The notes: generated by a model from the letters alone, not told the origin. Numbered from the stretch's first letter, positions 1 through 11,492 are shown. The stretch: 64,000 bases of DNA from Bordetella parapertussis (GCA_945877235.1 CAMCRF010000008.1:1-64000); one strand, 5' to 3'. Numbers and translations are program-made.

Positions 1-98
1 ATGAAGCGACCATCACGCCGGCTGCGAGAATCGGCTGCAACGACGTGGTAAAAAGGGCGCTTGTGAGAGCCACCGCGGGCAAGTCGAATGACGACCAT
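1..98 (-). CDS. rpsP: 30S ribosomal protein S16, N-terminal part (cut by window edge)
   Basis: The minus strand encodes 32 codons from an ATG at 98, beginning [17 protein letters not shown] and continuing through [11 protein letters not shown]. This is the conserved start of ribosomal protein S16, a small-subunit assembly protein that binds 16S rRNA. An AAGGA ribosome-binding site lies just upstream of the ATG. The gene runs off the left edge, so only about 40 percent is present. It diverges from mltB, and the two starts are only 66 bp apart, so any promoters must overlap. Confidence 0.9.
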   Translation of the reverse strand, partial: MVVIRLARGGSHKRPFYHVVAADSRSRRDGRF

Positions 99-164
99 AA
101 TGAACGTTCCTTGGGCAATCGGTGAAAAGCCTTGAATTCTATCAGTCGCCCCCATGATTGCAAC

Positions 165-1229
165 ATGAAAGACACACAAGCCGCAGAAACGCGACGCAGA
201 GTCATCCGGTACGGCCTTGGGCTGGGGCTGGGGCTGGGGTTGGGTCTGCCCCGTGTTGCGCTGGGCAAGGCAAAGAGGGGCCTTCCCGACTGGCTGCGCC
301 AAGACGCATTCGAGCAGTTCATAGAGCAGGCAACCCAGAGCGCAGGCCTCCCTCGGTCTTGGGTCTTGCGCCAGTTTGATCGGGCAGAACGACAAGACAG
401 AGCGCTTGCGCTTGCCAACCCTGAACCCAACCCCAATGCACCGGCCCGATCCCTGCGTCGGCGGCTGGCAACCAACCTAACCCCCAAGGTCATCGAAGAT
501 GGCCGCCAGTACCTTCGTCTTCACCAGGCATCCTTCCAAAAAGCAGAGCAACGCTTTGGAGTCCCCAGCCACGTGCTCTGTGCCATCCTGGGCATTGAGA
601 CCCGTTACGGCAAAATCCTTGGGCGGTTTCCAGCAGTCGACACCCTGGCGAGCCTCGGGTTTGCCTCCCCTCGTCGACAGGAATACTTTCGATCTGAATT
701 GCTCTCCCTTCTGCGCATGGGCCACCGGGGTGAGATCTCCCTCGATGGTCTGCGCGGATCCTTCGCTGGCGCGTTGGGAATTCCACAGTTCATGCCGAGC
801 AACTGGGGGCGTTTTGGAGAAGACCTCGACGGAGATGGTCGACTCGACCTCGTCGGAAGTCCCGCCGATGCGATTGGATCGGTCGGCCGTTTTCTCAGTG
901 AACATGGGTGGATTCAGGGACAACCGACCCACACGGTGCTCTCTGAAATCCAGCGCACACTGGTCATGGACCCAGCCCTGAACAGTCGCTTCGTAACCCA
1001 TGGCCTGCGGCCTCTCGATACCGTCGGTCTGCTGAGCGGGCTTGGATTGGTTACGCCAGATGCTGAGTTTCCAACAAGCGCCGCAGCGAGCGTTGTCATC
1101 CTCCCTGAAATCGAGAATGAGGGCCCCGCGTGGATGGCGGGCCAAAACTTCTTCGCGATCTGTCAGTACAACCGCAGCTATCTCTACGCAGCCTCCGTCA
1201 TTCTGCTTGGGCAGGCACTGCAAAGCTGA
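165..1229 (+). CDS. mltB: lytic murein transglycosylase B family protein
   Basis: Predicted periplasmic peptidoglycan lytic transglycosylase (SLT_2/MltB family) that cleaves the MurNAc-GlcNAc bond to form 1,6-anhydro ends. The catalytic Glu is seen in LGIETRYGK (about residue 145), followed by the family blocks [13 protein letters not shown] and [11 protein letters not shown] start at ATG 165, giving 354 aa; an in-frame TTG at 132 is less likely. The N-terminus carries TRRRVIRYG followed by a Gly-Leu repeat core, which could be a Tat-type signal with an unusual hydrophobic region. No lipobox is evident, so it is probably soluble or N-terminally anchored. Its 3' end overlaps the convergent Nudix gene by 32 nt. 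Confidence 0.88.
   Translation: MKDTQAAETRRRVIRYGLGLGLGLGLGLPRVALGKAKRGLPDWLRQDAFEQFIEQATQSAGLPRSWVLRQFDRAERQDRALALANPEPNPNAPARSLRRRLATNLTPKVIEDGRQYLRLHQASFQKAEQRFGVPSHVLCAILGIETRYGKILGRFPAVDTLASLGFASPRRQEYFRSELLSLLRMGHRGEISLDGLRGSFAGALGIPQFMPSNWGRFGEDLDGDGRLDLVGSPADAIGSVGRFLSEHGWIQGQPTHTVLSEIQRTLVMDPALNSRFVTHGLRPLDTVGLLSGLGLVTPDAEFPTSAAASVVILPEIENEGPAWMAGQNFFAICQYNRSYLYAASVILLGQALQS
219..248 (+). repeat. hexanucleotide tandem repeat (GGGCTG-like, 5 imperfect copies)
   Basis: Five head-to-tail copies of a 6-bp unit close to GGGCTG lie inside the mltB signal peptide and encode alternating Gly-Leu. The first three copies are identical and the last two diverged. Because the unit is 6 bp, slippage would add or remove two residues without shifting the frame, changing only the hydrophobic core length. 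Confidence 0.8.
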
Positions 1230-1998
1230 GCGTGGCTACGGCCGCCTCGTGATTAAAACCTCCTGCAGACCAAGACGCCTGAATATCTGGGGCTGTGAGT
1301 TGCACGAAGGCCTCAACCTCCCCATCGCAGGGTGTAGGTTCGAAACCCTCGGGGGCTTCGAGCCCAAAGGTCCAGACGCGCTCTACCAGTAGACCCTCTG
1401 GCAATGTTCTGAATACACGCACGGCCCCAAAGAACTGGGCACGCGCCGTGAGCGCAGTGGACAGACCCGCCTCCTCTTTTGCTTCTCGAAAGAGCGCCAT
1501 GATCGGGGATTCCATGGCCGTGAGCCCACCGGCCACGCATGCATCGAACAGACCCGGATCGACGGCCTTGCTCGATGCACGGCGCCCAGCCCACCAGATT
1601 CCTGAGCGCGCCTGCAGATTCACCTGAACCGACTCGGACATCAGCCCCAGAGCTCTAAACAGGCTGCGCTCTAGCGAGAGCGCGGGACTTTGCGATCGCA
1701 CACCTTGAGGGCCAATGAGACCAAAGCGCTCATTGCGCCATCCATGGCCTCCATGCATCTCGCGCATGCGCGCCTCGAGGGCGGGGAGCGCATCGGCGGG
1801 GACGCGTGCATCAAAAGACTGCACCACATCTGCGGCAGGACCAGGTGCCGCAAGACCGAGCGCCCAGGGCGCACCTGACGGGTGCAACACCACCCACGGC
1901 AAATACCCATAGTGGACCAACTGATCGGGCGTCATCCACGCGCCAAAGCGCTCTTGGCTTAAGCACTCACCGGGAATCATCGCGGGCCATGCGATCAT
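1198..1998 (-). CDS. Nudix hydrolase with N-terminal DUF4743-like region
   Basis: A complete Nudix box (G x5 E x7 RE x2 EE x G L) lies at about residues 157-179, with AGGLTAMESP and REAKEEAGL visible. This is the Mg-binding catalytic signature for hydrolysis of nucleoside-diphosphate-linked compounds. The roughly 140-residue N-terminal part resembles the DUF4743 domain found in Tnr3-like Nudix proteins, so the substrate may be a thiamine-diphosphate derivative or another nucleotide; this is uncertain. I start at ATG 1998 (266 aa), only 9 bp from the divergent nuclease start; ATG 1980 is an alternative. No ribosome-binding site decides between them. Confidence 0.82.
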   Translation of the reverse strand: MIAWPAMIPGECLSQERFGAWMTPDQLVHYGYLPWVVLHPSGAPWALGLAAPGPAADVVQSFDARVPADALPALEARMREMHGGHGWRNERFGLIGPQGVRSQSPALSLERSLFRALGLMSESVQVNLQARSGIWWAGRRASSKAVDPGLFDACVAGGLTAMESPIMALFREAKEEAGLSTALTARAQFFGAVRVFRTLPEGLLVERVWTFGLEAPEGFEPTPCDGEVEAFVQLTAPDIQASWSAGGFNHEAAVATLSFAVPAQAE

Positions 1999-2007
1999 CG
2001 GGTCTCT

Positions 2008-2529
2008 ATGGTTCGTCTCGTTCACGGATTTGCTGTCTTTCTGGCCTGGGCATTGTGCCTTGCGCCCTTGCCTGGCCTCTCGTTTGAGCGCGGCGCAGAC
2101 CTCTCCCGGCTCACGCTGGTCCGTGCGTTCGACGGGGACTCCATGGTCCTTCGACACCCAGAGCGCGGAGTGCTGAAGGCACGCCTCGCCGGCATTGATG
2201 CGCCAGAAAAAACACAGCCCTTCGGCGTGGACTCTCGTAAGCGGCTCGAGGCCCTCTTAGCCTCGGGCCGTGTATCTGCGACCGCCCTCAAGCTCGACGG
2301 CTTCGGCAGATGGATTGTGACGATTGAAGTCGACGGACAGGACCTCGGTGAGACCCTCATTCGCGAGGGGCTCGCTTGGTACTTTCGAAAATATGAGCGC
2401 GACTTACCCAAGACGCTCAGGCCGCGATATGACGCAGCGGAGGCGCAGGCCAGACGCAACAAGAAAGGCCTCTGGACGCACGAGGACCCACTCGCCCCCT
2501 GGGCCTATCGTCAGAAGCGCTCGCGCTGA
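2008..2529 (+). CDS. exported staphylococcal-nuclease-like thermonuclease (SNase domain)
   Basis: A 173-aa protein with a hydrophobic signal peptide (about residues 1-25, ending near LPGLSFERG) and one SNase-like OB-fold. Family landmarks are FDGDSMVL, the active-site Arg in KARLAGIDAPE, GVDSRKRL and the late block REGLAWYFRKYERD. These proteins are Ca-dependent nucleases for DNA and RNA; here it would act in the periplasm or outside the cell. The start at ATG 2008 is set by the signal peptide. Its last 19 nt overlap the convergent rlmB gene. It may serve nucleic-acid scavenging, which is inference. Confidence 0.85.
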   Translation: MVRLVHGFAVFLAWALCLAPLPGLSFERGADLSRLTLVRAFDGDSMVLRHPERGVLKARLAGIDAPEKTQPFGVDSRKRLEALLASGRVSATALKLDGFGRWIVTIEVDGQDLGETLIREGLAWYFRKYERDLPKTLRPRYDAAEAQARRNKKGLWTHEDPLAPWAYRQKRSR

Positions 2530-3269
2530 CGCACTGCCTCATAGCAGGCCACTGCGCAAGCAACCGACACATTGAGGCTCTCCACCTGGCCCATCAAGGG
2601 AAGCTTGATGAGCGCATCGCATTGCTCTCGAACCAGTCTTCGAAGGCCCTCGCCCTCAGCGCCCAATGCCAATGCCAGAGGGCCGGTAAGGTCTGCACGA
2701 TAAATCGAGTCCTTCGCCTCTCCGGCAAGCCCCAACACGCGATAGCCCTCATCTTGAAGACGCTCAATGGCACGCGTGAGATTGGTGACCTGAAGGTAGG
2801 GCACAGATTCAGATGCACCTGCAGACACCCTCCGTGCAACATCACTCAGGGGGGCCGATCGATCTTTGGGGGCAATGACTGCCGACACTCCGGCGCCGTC
2901 GGCTGCGCGAAGCACGGCACCCAGATTGTGTGGATCGGTTACGCCATCGAGCAGCACGAGCAGCGGTGGACGGGTGGCCCCTTGAAGCGTCTCCAACAAG
3001 CTCTCAAGATCGCTCGGCTGTTGTGTCTGCTCAGCCAGCGCAAGAATGCCTTGATGCCGCTCTCCCCGAGCTTCCTGATCGAGTCGCGCTGCATCGACGG
3101 GCTGAGATGTGATGCCAGCGAGGCTCAACGCTTCTAAAAGGGCCTTAAGGCGCGCATCGCGACGATCTGCTACGTAGAGCACCCGTCGCAAGGTTTGCGG
3201 TGCGGCCTTCAGTCTGGCCCTCACTGCATGAAAACCCAGGAGGACAGATTCCCTCTCGGTACTCCTCAC
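2511..3269 (-). CDS. rlmB: 23S rRNA (guanosine-2'-O-)-methyltransferase RlmB
   Basis: SpoU/TrmH-family (SPOUT) methyltransferase, 252 aa, which methylates the 2'-OH of G2251 in 23S rRNA. An N-terminal substrate-binding region begins at VLLGFHAVRARL. The SPOUT motifs follow: LDGVTDPHNLGAVLRAA, ALALGAEGEGLRRL and the C-terminal knot LPLMGQVESLNVSVACAVA. It is directly downstream of rnr on the same strand and shares a single base with it, so the two are probably translationally coupled, a common pairing in proteobacteria. Confidence 0.95.
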   Translation of the reverse strand: MRSTERESVLLGFHAVRARLKAAPQTLRRVLYVADRRDARLKALLEALSLAGITSQPVDAARLDQEARGERHQGILALAEQTQQPSDLESLLETLQGATRPPLLVLLDGVTDPHNLGAVLRAADGAGVSAVIAPKDRSAPLSDVARRVSAGASESVPYLQVTNLTRAIERLQDEGYRVLGLAGEAKDSIYRADLTGPLALALGAEGEGLRRLVREQCDALIKLPLMGQVESLNVSVACAVACYEAVRQRERF

Positions 3270-5494
3270 TAGCGCCGCTTTCTGCGGGTTTTGCTGCGCC
3301 CTTTGGGCGCCGGGGCAGCCTTCCCGGAAGTGGGCTTTCCGGCCGATGGCAGGGCCTTTGATGGGGTCTTTCGCGCGCGAGGCTGAGGGAAATCGTCGTC
3401 CTGAGGCTCGATTAGCAATGCATCGAGCTCTTCTGGGCCTGGCCCCTTACCCTTCTTCACGGGGCGCACCTGAGAGGGCACCAGCCGGAACTCAATGCGC
3501 CGCGCGTCCAGATCGACCCGCGAGACCTGCACCGTAAGCGCATCGTAGAGTCGGAAGCGACGGCCCGTCCGCTCGCCGCGCAACTCATGGGCGACCTCAT
3601 TGTGTTGAAAGTACTCAGCGCCGAGCTCAGAGATGTGAATCATGCCCTCTACATAGAGCGCATCGAGGGTCACGAAAATGCCAAAAGGCGCAATGCCCGT
3701 AATCGTGCCACTGAGCTGCTCGCCCACGCGCCCCTTCATAAACTGACACTTGAGCCAGGCTTCGACATCACGAGAGGCTTCGTCAGCTCGGCGTTCGGCC
3801 GCAGAGCAGTGGTCTCCCACCACACGCCAACGCTCAATCGAGCTGGACTTCTGGCCTGGGACGACATCGCCGTAGGGCGGCTCGTAACGCTTCTGAGCCA
3901 AGATGGATTTGATGACCCGATGCACCATGAGATCTGGGTAGCGACGGATCGGTGAGGTGAAGTGAGTGTAGGCCGGATAAGCAAGGCCAAAGTGGCCTGC
4001 GTTGTCTGGGCTGTAAATGGCCTGTTGCATAGACCGCAGCAGCAGCGTTTGAAGCAATCGCGCGTCGGGGCGCTGTTTGATCTCTCGGGAGAGTCGAGCG
4101 TAATCGGCGGGCTGAGGATCCTCTCCTCCGCCCAACCGAAGGCCTTGAAGCTTGAGGAAGTCGCGCAGGGATTTCAGGCGCTCGGGCGTTGGACCCTCAT
4201 GAACCCGATAGAGACCCTCACGCTTGCTGCGAATGAGAAAGTCGGCTGCGCAAGTATTAGCCACCAGCATGCACTCTTCAATGAGGCGGTGGGCGTCATT
4301 GCGATGTCGGGGCTCAATGCTGGCAATGCGGCCCTGCTCATCGGTTCGAATAAACGTCTCGATCGTCTCAAGCTCAATTGCACCTCGCGCCTCGCGTTGG
4401 GCCAAAAGCGCACGAAATACCGTGTCAAGGGTTTCGAGCACCACGAACCTTGAGCCGAGCACACGTGCGGCCGGGCCAATTGGATTGGAGAGCGCGTCCC
4501 AGGCTTGGGTGTAGGTGAGCCGTGCAGAGGATTCGATCACGCCGTCGTAGAACTGGTAGGCCTTTACCGTGCCATCGGGGGAGATGATCATGTCGCAGAC
4601 CAAGGCCAAGCGCTCGACCTGCGGATTGAGCGAGCAGAGGCCGTTGGAGAGCTTCTCAGGCAGCATGGGGAGTACGCGCCGAGGAAAGTAAACCGAGGTA
4701 GCGCGCTCAAAGGCGTCTCGATCGAGCGCGTCACCACTCTTGACGTAGTGGCTCACGTCCGCAATCGCCACGAGCAGTCGCCAGCCGCGCTTGCCCTCAG
4801 ACACCGCATAGACCGCATCGTCAAAGTCGCGGGCGTCCTCGCCGTCGATGGTCATGAATGGGAGATCGCGAAGATCGATGCGACCTTTGACGTCCGAGGT
4901 CCGAACGGCCTCAGGCAACTTCTTGGCGATTGCCTCTGCCTCGGCCGAGAATTGATGCGGGACATCGAACTTGCGCACAGCAATCTCGACCTCCATGCCC
5001 GGATCATCGAGGGAGCCCAACACCTCGACCACACGGCCGATTGGGGGCGTGTAGCGGGTTGGGGGGTCGATGATCTGAACCATGACCACTTGGCCGGGCT
5101 GTGCGCCGCCCGTGTCACCCGGGCTCACGATGATGTCGTGCTTGATACGCTGGTCCTCTGGGACGACCAAAATAATGCCGCGCTCGTGCACCAAACGCCC
5201 AACCAGTCGATCGACGGTGTGCTCGAGTACCTCGAGAATAGTCGCCTCTGGCCTGCCCTTGCGGTCTTGCCCGGTCACCTTTGCAACCACACGATCGCCA
5301 TGCATGGCTTTGAGCATCTCGCGAGGCGAGACAAAGACATCGTCTCCACCCGCATCAGGCCGAATAAATCCAAAGCCGTCTCGGTGGCCCATCAGCTTGC
5401 CCGTGAACTGAAGGTCATCCGAACCTTCAGTCGCTGGAATCGTTGCTGTCTTAGCGGTTGGTGTGGATGCCGCTGAGCGGCGAGGTTTTGACAA
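3269..5494 (-). CDS. rnr: ribonuclease R
   Basis: 3'-5' exoribonuclease of the RNase II/R family that degrades structured RNA. Domains in order are a cold-shock-type OB domain (GKLMGHRDGFGFIRP), the RNB catalytic domain with acidic cluster TIDGEDARDFDDAVY, an S1 domain near FMKGRVGEQLSGTI, and a Lys/Arg-rich tail typical of RNase R. I choose a TTG start at 5494 (741 aa), because upstream codons run into tRNA-Leu on the other strand. That makes it shorter than the usual 800-plus aa and leaves out the N-terminal helix-turn-helix. It precedes rlmB. Confidence 0.9.
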   Translation of the reverse strand: MSKPRRSAASTPTAKTATIPATEGSDDLQFTGKLMGHRDGFGFIRPDAGGDDVFVSPREMLKAMHGDRVVAKVTGQDRKGRPEATILEVLEHTVDRLVGRLVHERGIILVVPEDQRIKHDIIVSPGDTGGAQPGQVVMVQIIDPPTRYTPPIGRVVEVLGSLDDPGMEVEIAVRKFDVPHQFSAEAEAIAKKLPEAVRTSDVKGRIDLRDLPFMTIDGEDARDFDDAVYAVSEGKRGWRLLVAIADVSHYVKSGDALDRDAFERATSVYFPRRVLPMLPEKLSNGLCSLNPQVERLALVCDMIISPDGTVKAYQFYDGVIESSARLTYTQAWDALSNPIGPAARVLGSRFVVLETLDTVFRALLAQREARGAIELETIETFIRTDEQGRIASIEPRHRNDAHRLIEECMLVANTCAADFLIRSKREGLYRVHEGPTPERLKSLRDFLKLQGLRLGGGEDPQPADYARLSREIKQRPDARLLQTLLLRSMQQAIYSPDNAGHFGLAYPAYTHFTSPIRRYPDLMVHRVIKSILAQKRYEPPYGDVVPGQKSSSIERWRVVGDHCSAAERRADEASRDVEAWLKCQFMKGRVGEQLSGTITGIAPFGIFVTLDALYVEGMIHISELGAEYFQHNEVAHELRGERTGRRFRLYDALTVQVSRVDLDARRIEFRLVPSQVRPVKKGKGPGPEELDALLIEPQDDDFPQPRARKTPSKALPSAGKPTSGKAAPAPKGRSKTRRKRR

Positions 5495-5515
5495 TTTGAA
5501 TAATCTCGTTAAAGT
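5488..5515 (+). promoter_or_regulatory. sigma70-type promoter for tRNA-Leu
   Basis: TTGACA at 5488-5493, a 16-nt spacer and TAAAGT at 5510-5515, about 16 nt before the mature tRNA 5' end. The -35 element is a perfect match and the -10 matches 4 of 6. The -35 overlaps the proposed TTG start codon of divergent rnr. Confidence 0.55.
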
Positions 5516-5531
5516 AGCGGGCTTGCTATCG

Positions 5532-5618
5532 GCCCAGATGGCGGAATTGGTAGACGCACTAGGTTCAGGTCCTAGCGGTGGCAACACTGTGGAGGTTCGA
5601 GTCCTCTTCTGGGCACCA
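5532..5618 (+). tRNA. tRNA-Leu (anticodon CAG)
   Basis: An 87-nt class II tRNA with acceptor strands GCCCAGA and TCTGGGC, an encoded CCA end, a long variable arm and the T-loop GGTTCGAGTCC. The seven-base anticodon loop TTCAGGT, closed by CTAGG/CCTAG, gives CAG and reads CUG leucine codons. It sits between the rnr start and the purA 3' end. Confidence 0.97.
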
Positions 5619-5635
5619 TCCCCCCCTTCCCTCTT

Positions 5636-7965
<2,330 letters not shown>

Positions 7966-7994
7966 GGCTCCATTATCGCCTGCTTTTGTGCAGG

Positions 7995-8870
7995 TTATTT
8001 TTTGCCCGTTGAACCTCGGAAATACCGCAGGAAATCGGACTGCGGATCGGTGATGATGACGTCGCTGGGCTTATTGAAACTCTCACGGTAAGCCTGCAGG
8101 CTGCGGTAGAACGCCGCGAACTCTGGGTTCTGACCGAATGCAGCAGCGTACATGGCTGTAGCCTTAGCGTCTCCGTCGCCCTTGACGATCTGTGCCTTCC
8201 GATACGCCTGGGCCAGCACGCCCACCCGCTGACGGTCTGCGTTCGCGCGGATCTTTTCTGCCTCGGCAGCACCTTGAGAGCGTCGCTCGCTTGCAATGGC
8301 CTTACGCTCGGATTCCATACGACGGAAGACAGAGTCGCGAATTTCGTCTGCAAAGTCCACTCGGCGCAGTCGCACGTCGACGATAGCAACACCGATCTGC
8401 TTCGCGTCTTCAGAGACACGCGCCAAAATGCCCTGCATGACCTTCTCACGCTCGCCTGAGATCACGTCGTTGACGGTGCGCGTGGCAATTTCGTTGTTGA
8501 GACCGTCTCGAAGGGCACGCGAGATGCGGTCTTCTGCGCTGGCTAAACGACCGGCCACGCTGGTGTAGAAGGCCTTGGGGTCTTCAACGCGCCACTTCAC
8601 GTAGGTGTCGACCACCACGTTCTTTTTCTCACTGGTGATGAATCGATCTGCATCGGGGGAGTCGATGGTGAGGATGCGCTTTTCAATAAACACCACATTC
8701 TGGAATGGTGGGGGCAGCTTGAAGTAGAGCCCCGGTTCGCTCACGACACGCTTGACCTCACCCAGCGCGAACACCAGGCCGAACTGTCGTTGATCGACGA
8801 TGAACACACAGGACGACACCAAAAGCACCAGGACTAGCGCGCCCGAGAGTGCAGCAAATAAGCGGTTCAT
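7995..8870 (-). CDS. hflC: membrane protease modulator HflC
   Basis: SPFH/prohibitin-family inner-membrane protein, 291 aa, with one N-terminal membrane segment (about residues 5-25) and a periplasmic SPFH domain (VDQRQFGLVFALGEV, ISRALRDGLNNEIATRTV). With HflK it forms the large cage around FtsH that modulates proteolysis of membrane proteins. It shares one base with the end of hflK, so the pair is translationally coupled, as in E. coli. Confidence 0.95.
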   Translation of the reverse strand: MNRLFAALSGALVLVLLVSSCVFIVDQRQFGLVFALGEVKRVVSEPGLYFKLPPPFQNVVFIEKRILTIDSPDADRFITSEKKNVVVDTYVKWRVEDPKAFYTSVAGRLASAEDRISRALRDGLNNEIATRTVNDVISGEREKVMQGILARVSEDAKQIGVAIVDVRLRRVDFADEIRDSVFRRMESERKAIASERRSQGAAEAEKIRANADRQRVGVLAQAYRKAQIVKGDGDAKATAMYAAAFGQNPEFAAFYRSLQAYRESFNKPSDVIITDPQSDFLRYFRGSTGKK

Positions 8871-10225
8871 TAGCGAGCCTCCCTTAGACGGTCACGGAGA
8901 CTGGGTGCTGCTGCAGGAGCAGGAGCAGTCGCAGGTACGTTCTCAGCACCAGGGGACACGGGATTTCCTGCTGCAGTTGAACCCTGGACAGCCGCTGCGG
9001 CGGCAGCCTGAGAGGCAGCCTGCGTTTGTTGCATGATCTTGTCGAGGGGCAGGTAGAGCATATTGCTGTTCGACTTGTTCTCGACCATGACTTTCGACAC
9101 GTTGGTGAACACCTCTTGCATGGTTTCGATATAGAGACGCTCACGCGTGACCTGGGGCGCCTTGGCGTACTCCACCACAATGCGTTTGAAGCGATCTGCG
9201 TCACCAGCCGCCTGGGCAACGACCCGCTCGCGGTAACCCTCAGCCTCCTCAATGAGGCGATCCGCCGCACCTCGGGCCCTAGGCACGACGTCGTTTGCGT
9301 AAGCCTGGCCCTCGTTCTTGAGGCGCTCAGAGTCTTGGGCTGCCTTGATGGCATCGCTAAAAGCTGCCTGCACTTCCTCCGGCGGCTGCACGTTCTGAAT
9401 GGTGACGTTCACAATAGTGAGCCCTGCTGCGTAGCGATCAGCAATGCGCTGCGTGATGTTGAGGGCTTCGCGACCAATGGCCTCTTTGTTCTCGTAGAGC
9501 ACGGCGTCGCTTAGGCTGCGGCCGACCACCTCGCGCATTGCGGTCTCTGCGGCCTGGGTGACGATGTCGTCGGGGCGCACATTGTTAAACAAATAGTCCT
9601 CGGGCTTAGAGACGCGGTACTGAACGGCAAACTGGATGTCGATCATGTTCTCGTCTTTGGTGAGCATGAGCGAGTCACGCCCCTGTCCGCTTCTCTCGCC
9701 GCGAAAGCCCACAGTGGCCTGACGCAATTGAGCGAGGTTCACGACCTCGTGGGACTCAAAGGGATAGGGCATGCGCCACTTGAAGCCTGCACCCGTGGCG
9801 TACTGGTATTTGCCAAAGCGCAGCACGACACCCGTCTGGCCCTCTTGAACGATGTAGAAGCCGGAGGCGAGATAGAGGCCCATGAGCGCCAGCAGAATGA
9901 TGCCAATGAGACCCTTGCCGACCTGGAACTGGGGGAAGCCAGCGCCTGGCCCGGAGCCATTGCCGCCACCATTCCCATTGCCCCACGGGTTTCGATTCCC
10001 TCTGCCCCGTTGCCCTTTGCCACCGAAGAGATTTCCAAGCTTACGGTTGAAGTCACGCCAGACCTCGTCGAGATCGGGCGGCTCATTTCCCGGACGCTGC
10101 TGGTTGCGGGGGGGCTCGTTGCGGGGAGGCTGATCGCCTTCAGGCGGGCGGGTGTCGTTCTGGTCCGACTGCCGGCCCCAGCGTGGGTCGCCAATGGAGA
10201 ACAGGCGAAAGAGGCGATGGATCAT
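8870..10225 (-). CDS. hflK: membrane protease modulator HflK
   Basis: Partner of HflC in the FtsH-regulating complex, 451 aa from ATG 10225 (MIHRLFRLFSIGDPRWG). A Pro/Asn/Gly-rich cytoplasmic segment (about residues 20-100, with runs such as GNRNPWGNGNGGGNGSG) precedes one membrane helix (IGIILLALMGLYLASGFYIV) and the SPFH domain (EGQTGVVLRFGKYQY, AAETAMREVVGRS). The C-terminus is Ala/Pro/Gln-rich and probably disordered. Longer in-frame starts exist but add sequence that overlaps hflX and is unlike the family. It is followed by hflC with a 1-nt overlap. Confidence 0.94.
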   Translation of the reverse strand: MIHRLFRLFSIGDPRWGRQSDQNDTRPPEGDQPPRNEPPRNQQRPGNEPPDLDEVWRDFNRKLGNLFGGKGQRGRGNRNPWGNGNGGGNGSGPGAGFPQFQVGKGLIGIILLALMGLYLASGFYIVQEGQTGVVLRFGKYQYATGAGFKWRMPYPFESHEVVNLAQLRQATVGFRGERSGQGRDSLMLTKDENMIDIQFAVQYRVSKPEDYLFNNVRPDDIVTQAAETAMREVVGRSLSDAVLYENKEAIGREALNITQRIADRYAAGLTIVNVTIQNVQPPEEVQAAFSDAIKAAQDSERLKNEGQAYANDVVPRARGAADRLIEEAEGYRERVVAQAAGDADRFKRIVVEYAKAPQVTRERLYIETMQEVFTNVSKVMVENKSNSNMLYLPLDKIMQQTQAASQAAAAAAVQGSTAAGNPVSPGAENVPATAPAPAAAPSLRDRLREAR

Positions 10226-10241
10226 GGGGAGGAGTGCGTGC

Positions 10242-11378
10242 CTATGTGAATAGATGTTGTGATTCTGTTTGCTGATTGAGACTGCCGAGCAGATCCTGGG
10301 TTCCCTCTGCAACATGGGAAGGCCAACCGTGGCTTTGAATCGCCTCTCGCAGCAGACCAAGCCCAGCGCCCTGCCCGGCGCTTAGCCATACCCGTTGAAT
10401 CCTACCATGGGGGTCTCGCTCGACCCGAGGCTCGAGCCCAACCCGATCAATCTTATTGAAAATCTCGATGCGGGGGACATCTGCAGCCCCGATCTCGGTG
10501 AGCACAGACTCCACTGCATCTTGCCGCGCCATGCGGTCAGGATCGGATGCGTCAATGACATGCAAAAGCAGGTCCGCCTGGACGGCCTCCTGCAGCGTGG
10601 ACTGGAACGCTTCGACGAGTGTGTGGGGTAATGACTGAATGAAGCCCACGGTGTCAGAGAGCACCATGAATCGGTCGGGTGCCAGGAACACCCTGCGGCT
10701 TGTCGTGTCGAGGGTGGCAAACAGCTGGTCGGCCGCATACACCCCAGCTCGGGTAAGGGCATTAAAGAGTGTGGACTTTCCAGCGTTGGTGTAACCAACC
10801 AGAGAAACGTCGAGCGTGCCTGATCGAATACGAGCACGCCTGCGGTTCTGCCGTTGCTTGGTGATGCTTGCCAGCCGCTGTTTGAGCTGCTTAACGCGCT
10901 GGCCAATGAGGCGCCGGTCGGTTTCGAGCTGGGTCTCGCCCGGGCCGCGAAGACCAATGCCACCCTTCTGACGCTCAAGGTGCGTCCAGCCACGCACCAG
11001 GCGCGCCGACAGGTAATCGAGCTGAGCAAGCTCGACCTGGAGCTTGCCCTCGTGGCTGCTGGCTCTCAAGGCGAAGATGTCGAGAATCAGTTGAACACGG
11101 TCAAGTACGCGGACGGCCAAGATCCGGGAAAGATTGCGCTGCTGAGCGGGTGAAAGCTCGTGATCAAACACAACCAAATCAATGCGATCAGACAGGCAGC
11201 GCAAGCGGATTTCGTCTGCCTTCCCTGTGCCAACAAAGAGGGCGGGGTCCGGCCGGTCTCGGCGCCCCGTAATGGTGCCAACGACCTGAGCCCCCGCGGA
11301 CTGGGCGAGCGCAACGGTCTCCTCTGCATTGCTGGCATGGGATAGCGCCGAGTGCCCGCTCAGCAGAACAGACACCAC
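10242..11378 (-). CDS. hflX: GTPase HflX
   Basis: Ribosome-associated GTPase that splits stalled 70S ribosomes under stress. The 378-aa protein has the HflX N-terminal domain (HELSPAQQRNLSRIL, GRPGPGETQLE-like block GLRGPGETQLETDRRLI) and a G domain with P-loop GYTNAGKSTLFNAL, G3 DTVGFIQSLPH and G4 NKID. The start is GTG 11378. It lies between hfq and hflK, the conserved order. The 114 nt to hfq hold no other gene or clear terminator. Confidence 0.95.
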   Translation of the reverse strand: MVSVLLSGHSALSHASNAEETVALAQSAGAQVVGTITGRRDRPDPALFVGTGKADEIRLRCLSDRIDLVVFDHELSPAQQRNLSRILAVRVLDRVQLILDIFALRASSHEGKLQVELAQLDYLSARLVRGWTHLERQKGGIGLRGPGETQLETDRRLIGQRVKQLKQRLASITKQRQNRRRARIRSGTLDVSLVGYTNAGKSTLFNALTRAGVYAADQLFATLDTTSRRVFLAPDRFMVLSDTVGFIQSLPHTLVEAFQSTLQEAVQADLLLHVIDASDPDRMARQDAVESVLTEIGAADVPRIEIFNKIDRVGLEPRVERDPHGRIQRVWLSAGQGAGLGLLREAIQSHGWPSHVAEGTQDLLGSLNQQTESQHLFT

Positions 11379-11492
11379 GAGGGTTCTGGGCGCGCGCGAG
11401 AAATCGCGCTCGGAGGAGGACGGCGAGACAAAACTGCCGAGATCGCTCAGCGTGCCCCCCTCAGCTTTTCTTGTCGGCCTTTTACGGGGGCG

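Noticed and set aside
477-1223. Minus-strand open frame of 248 codons opposite mltB
   Set aside because: Antisense of conserved MltB motifs, with no family match.
4505-5476. Long plus-strand open frame (323 codons) opposite rnr
   Set aside because: It mirrors the conserved RNase R coding strand, has no recognisable domain and is explained by codon bias of the real gene.
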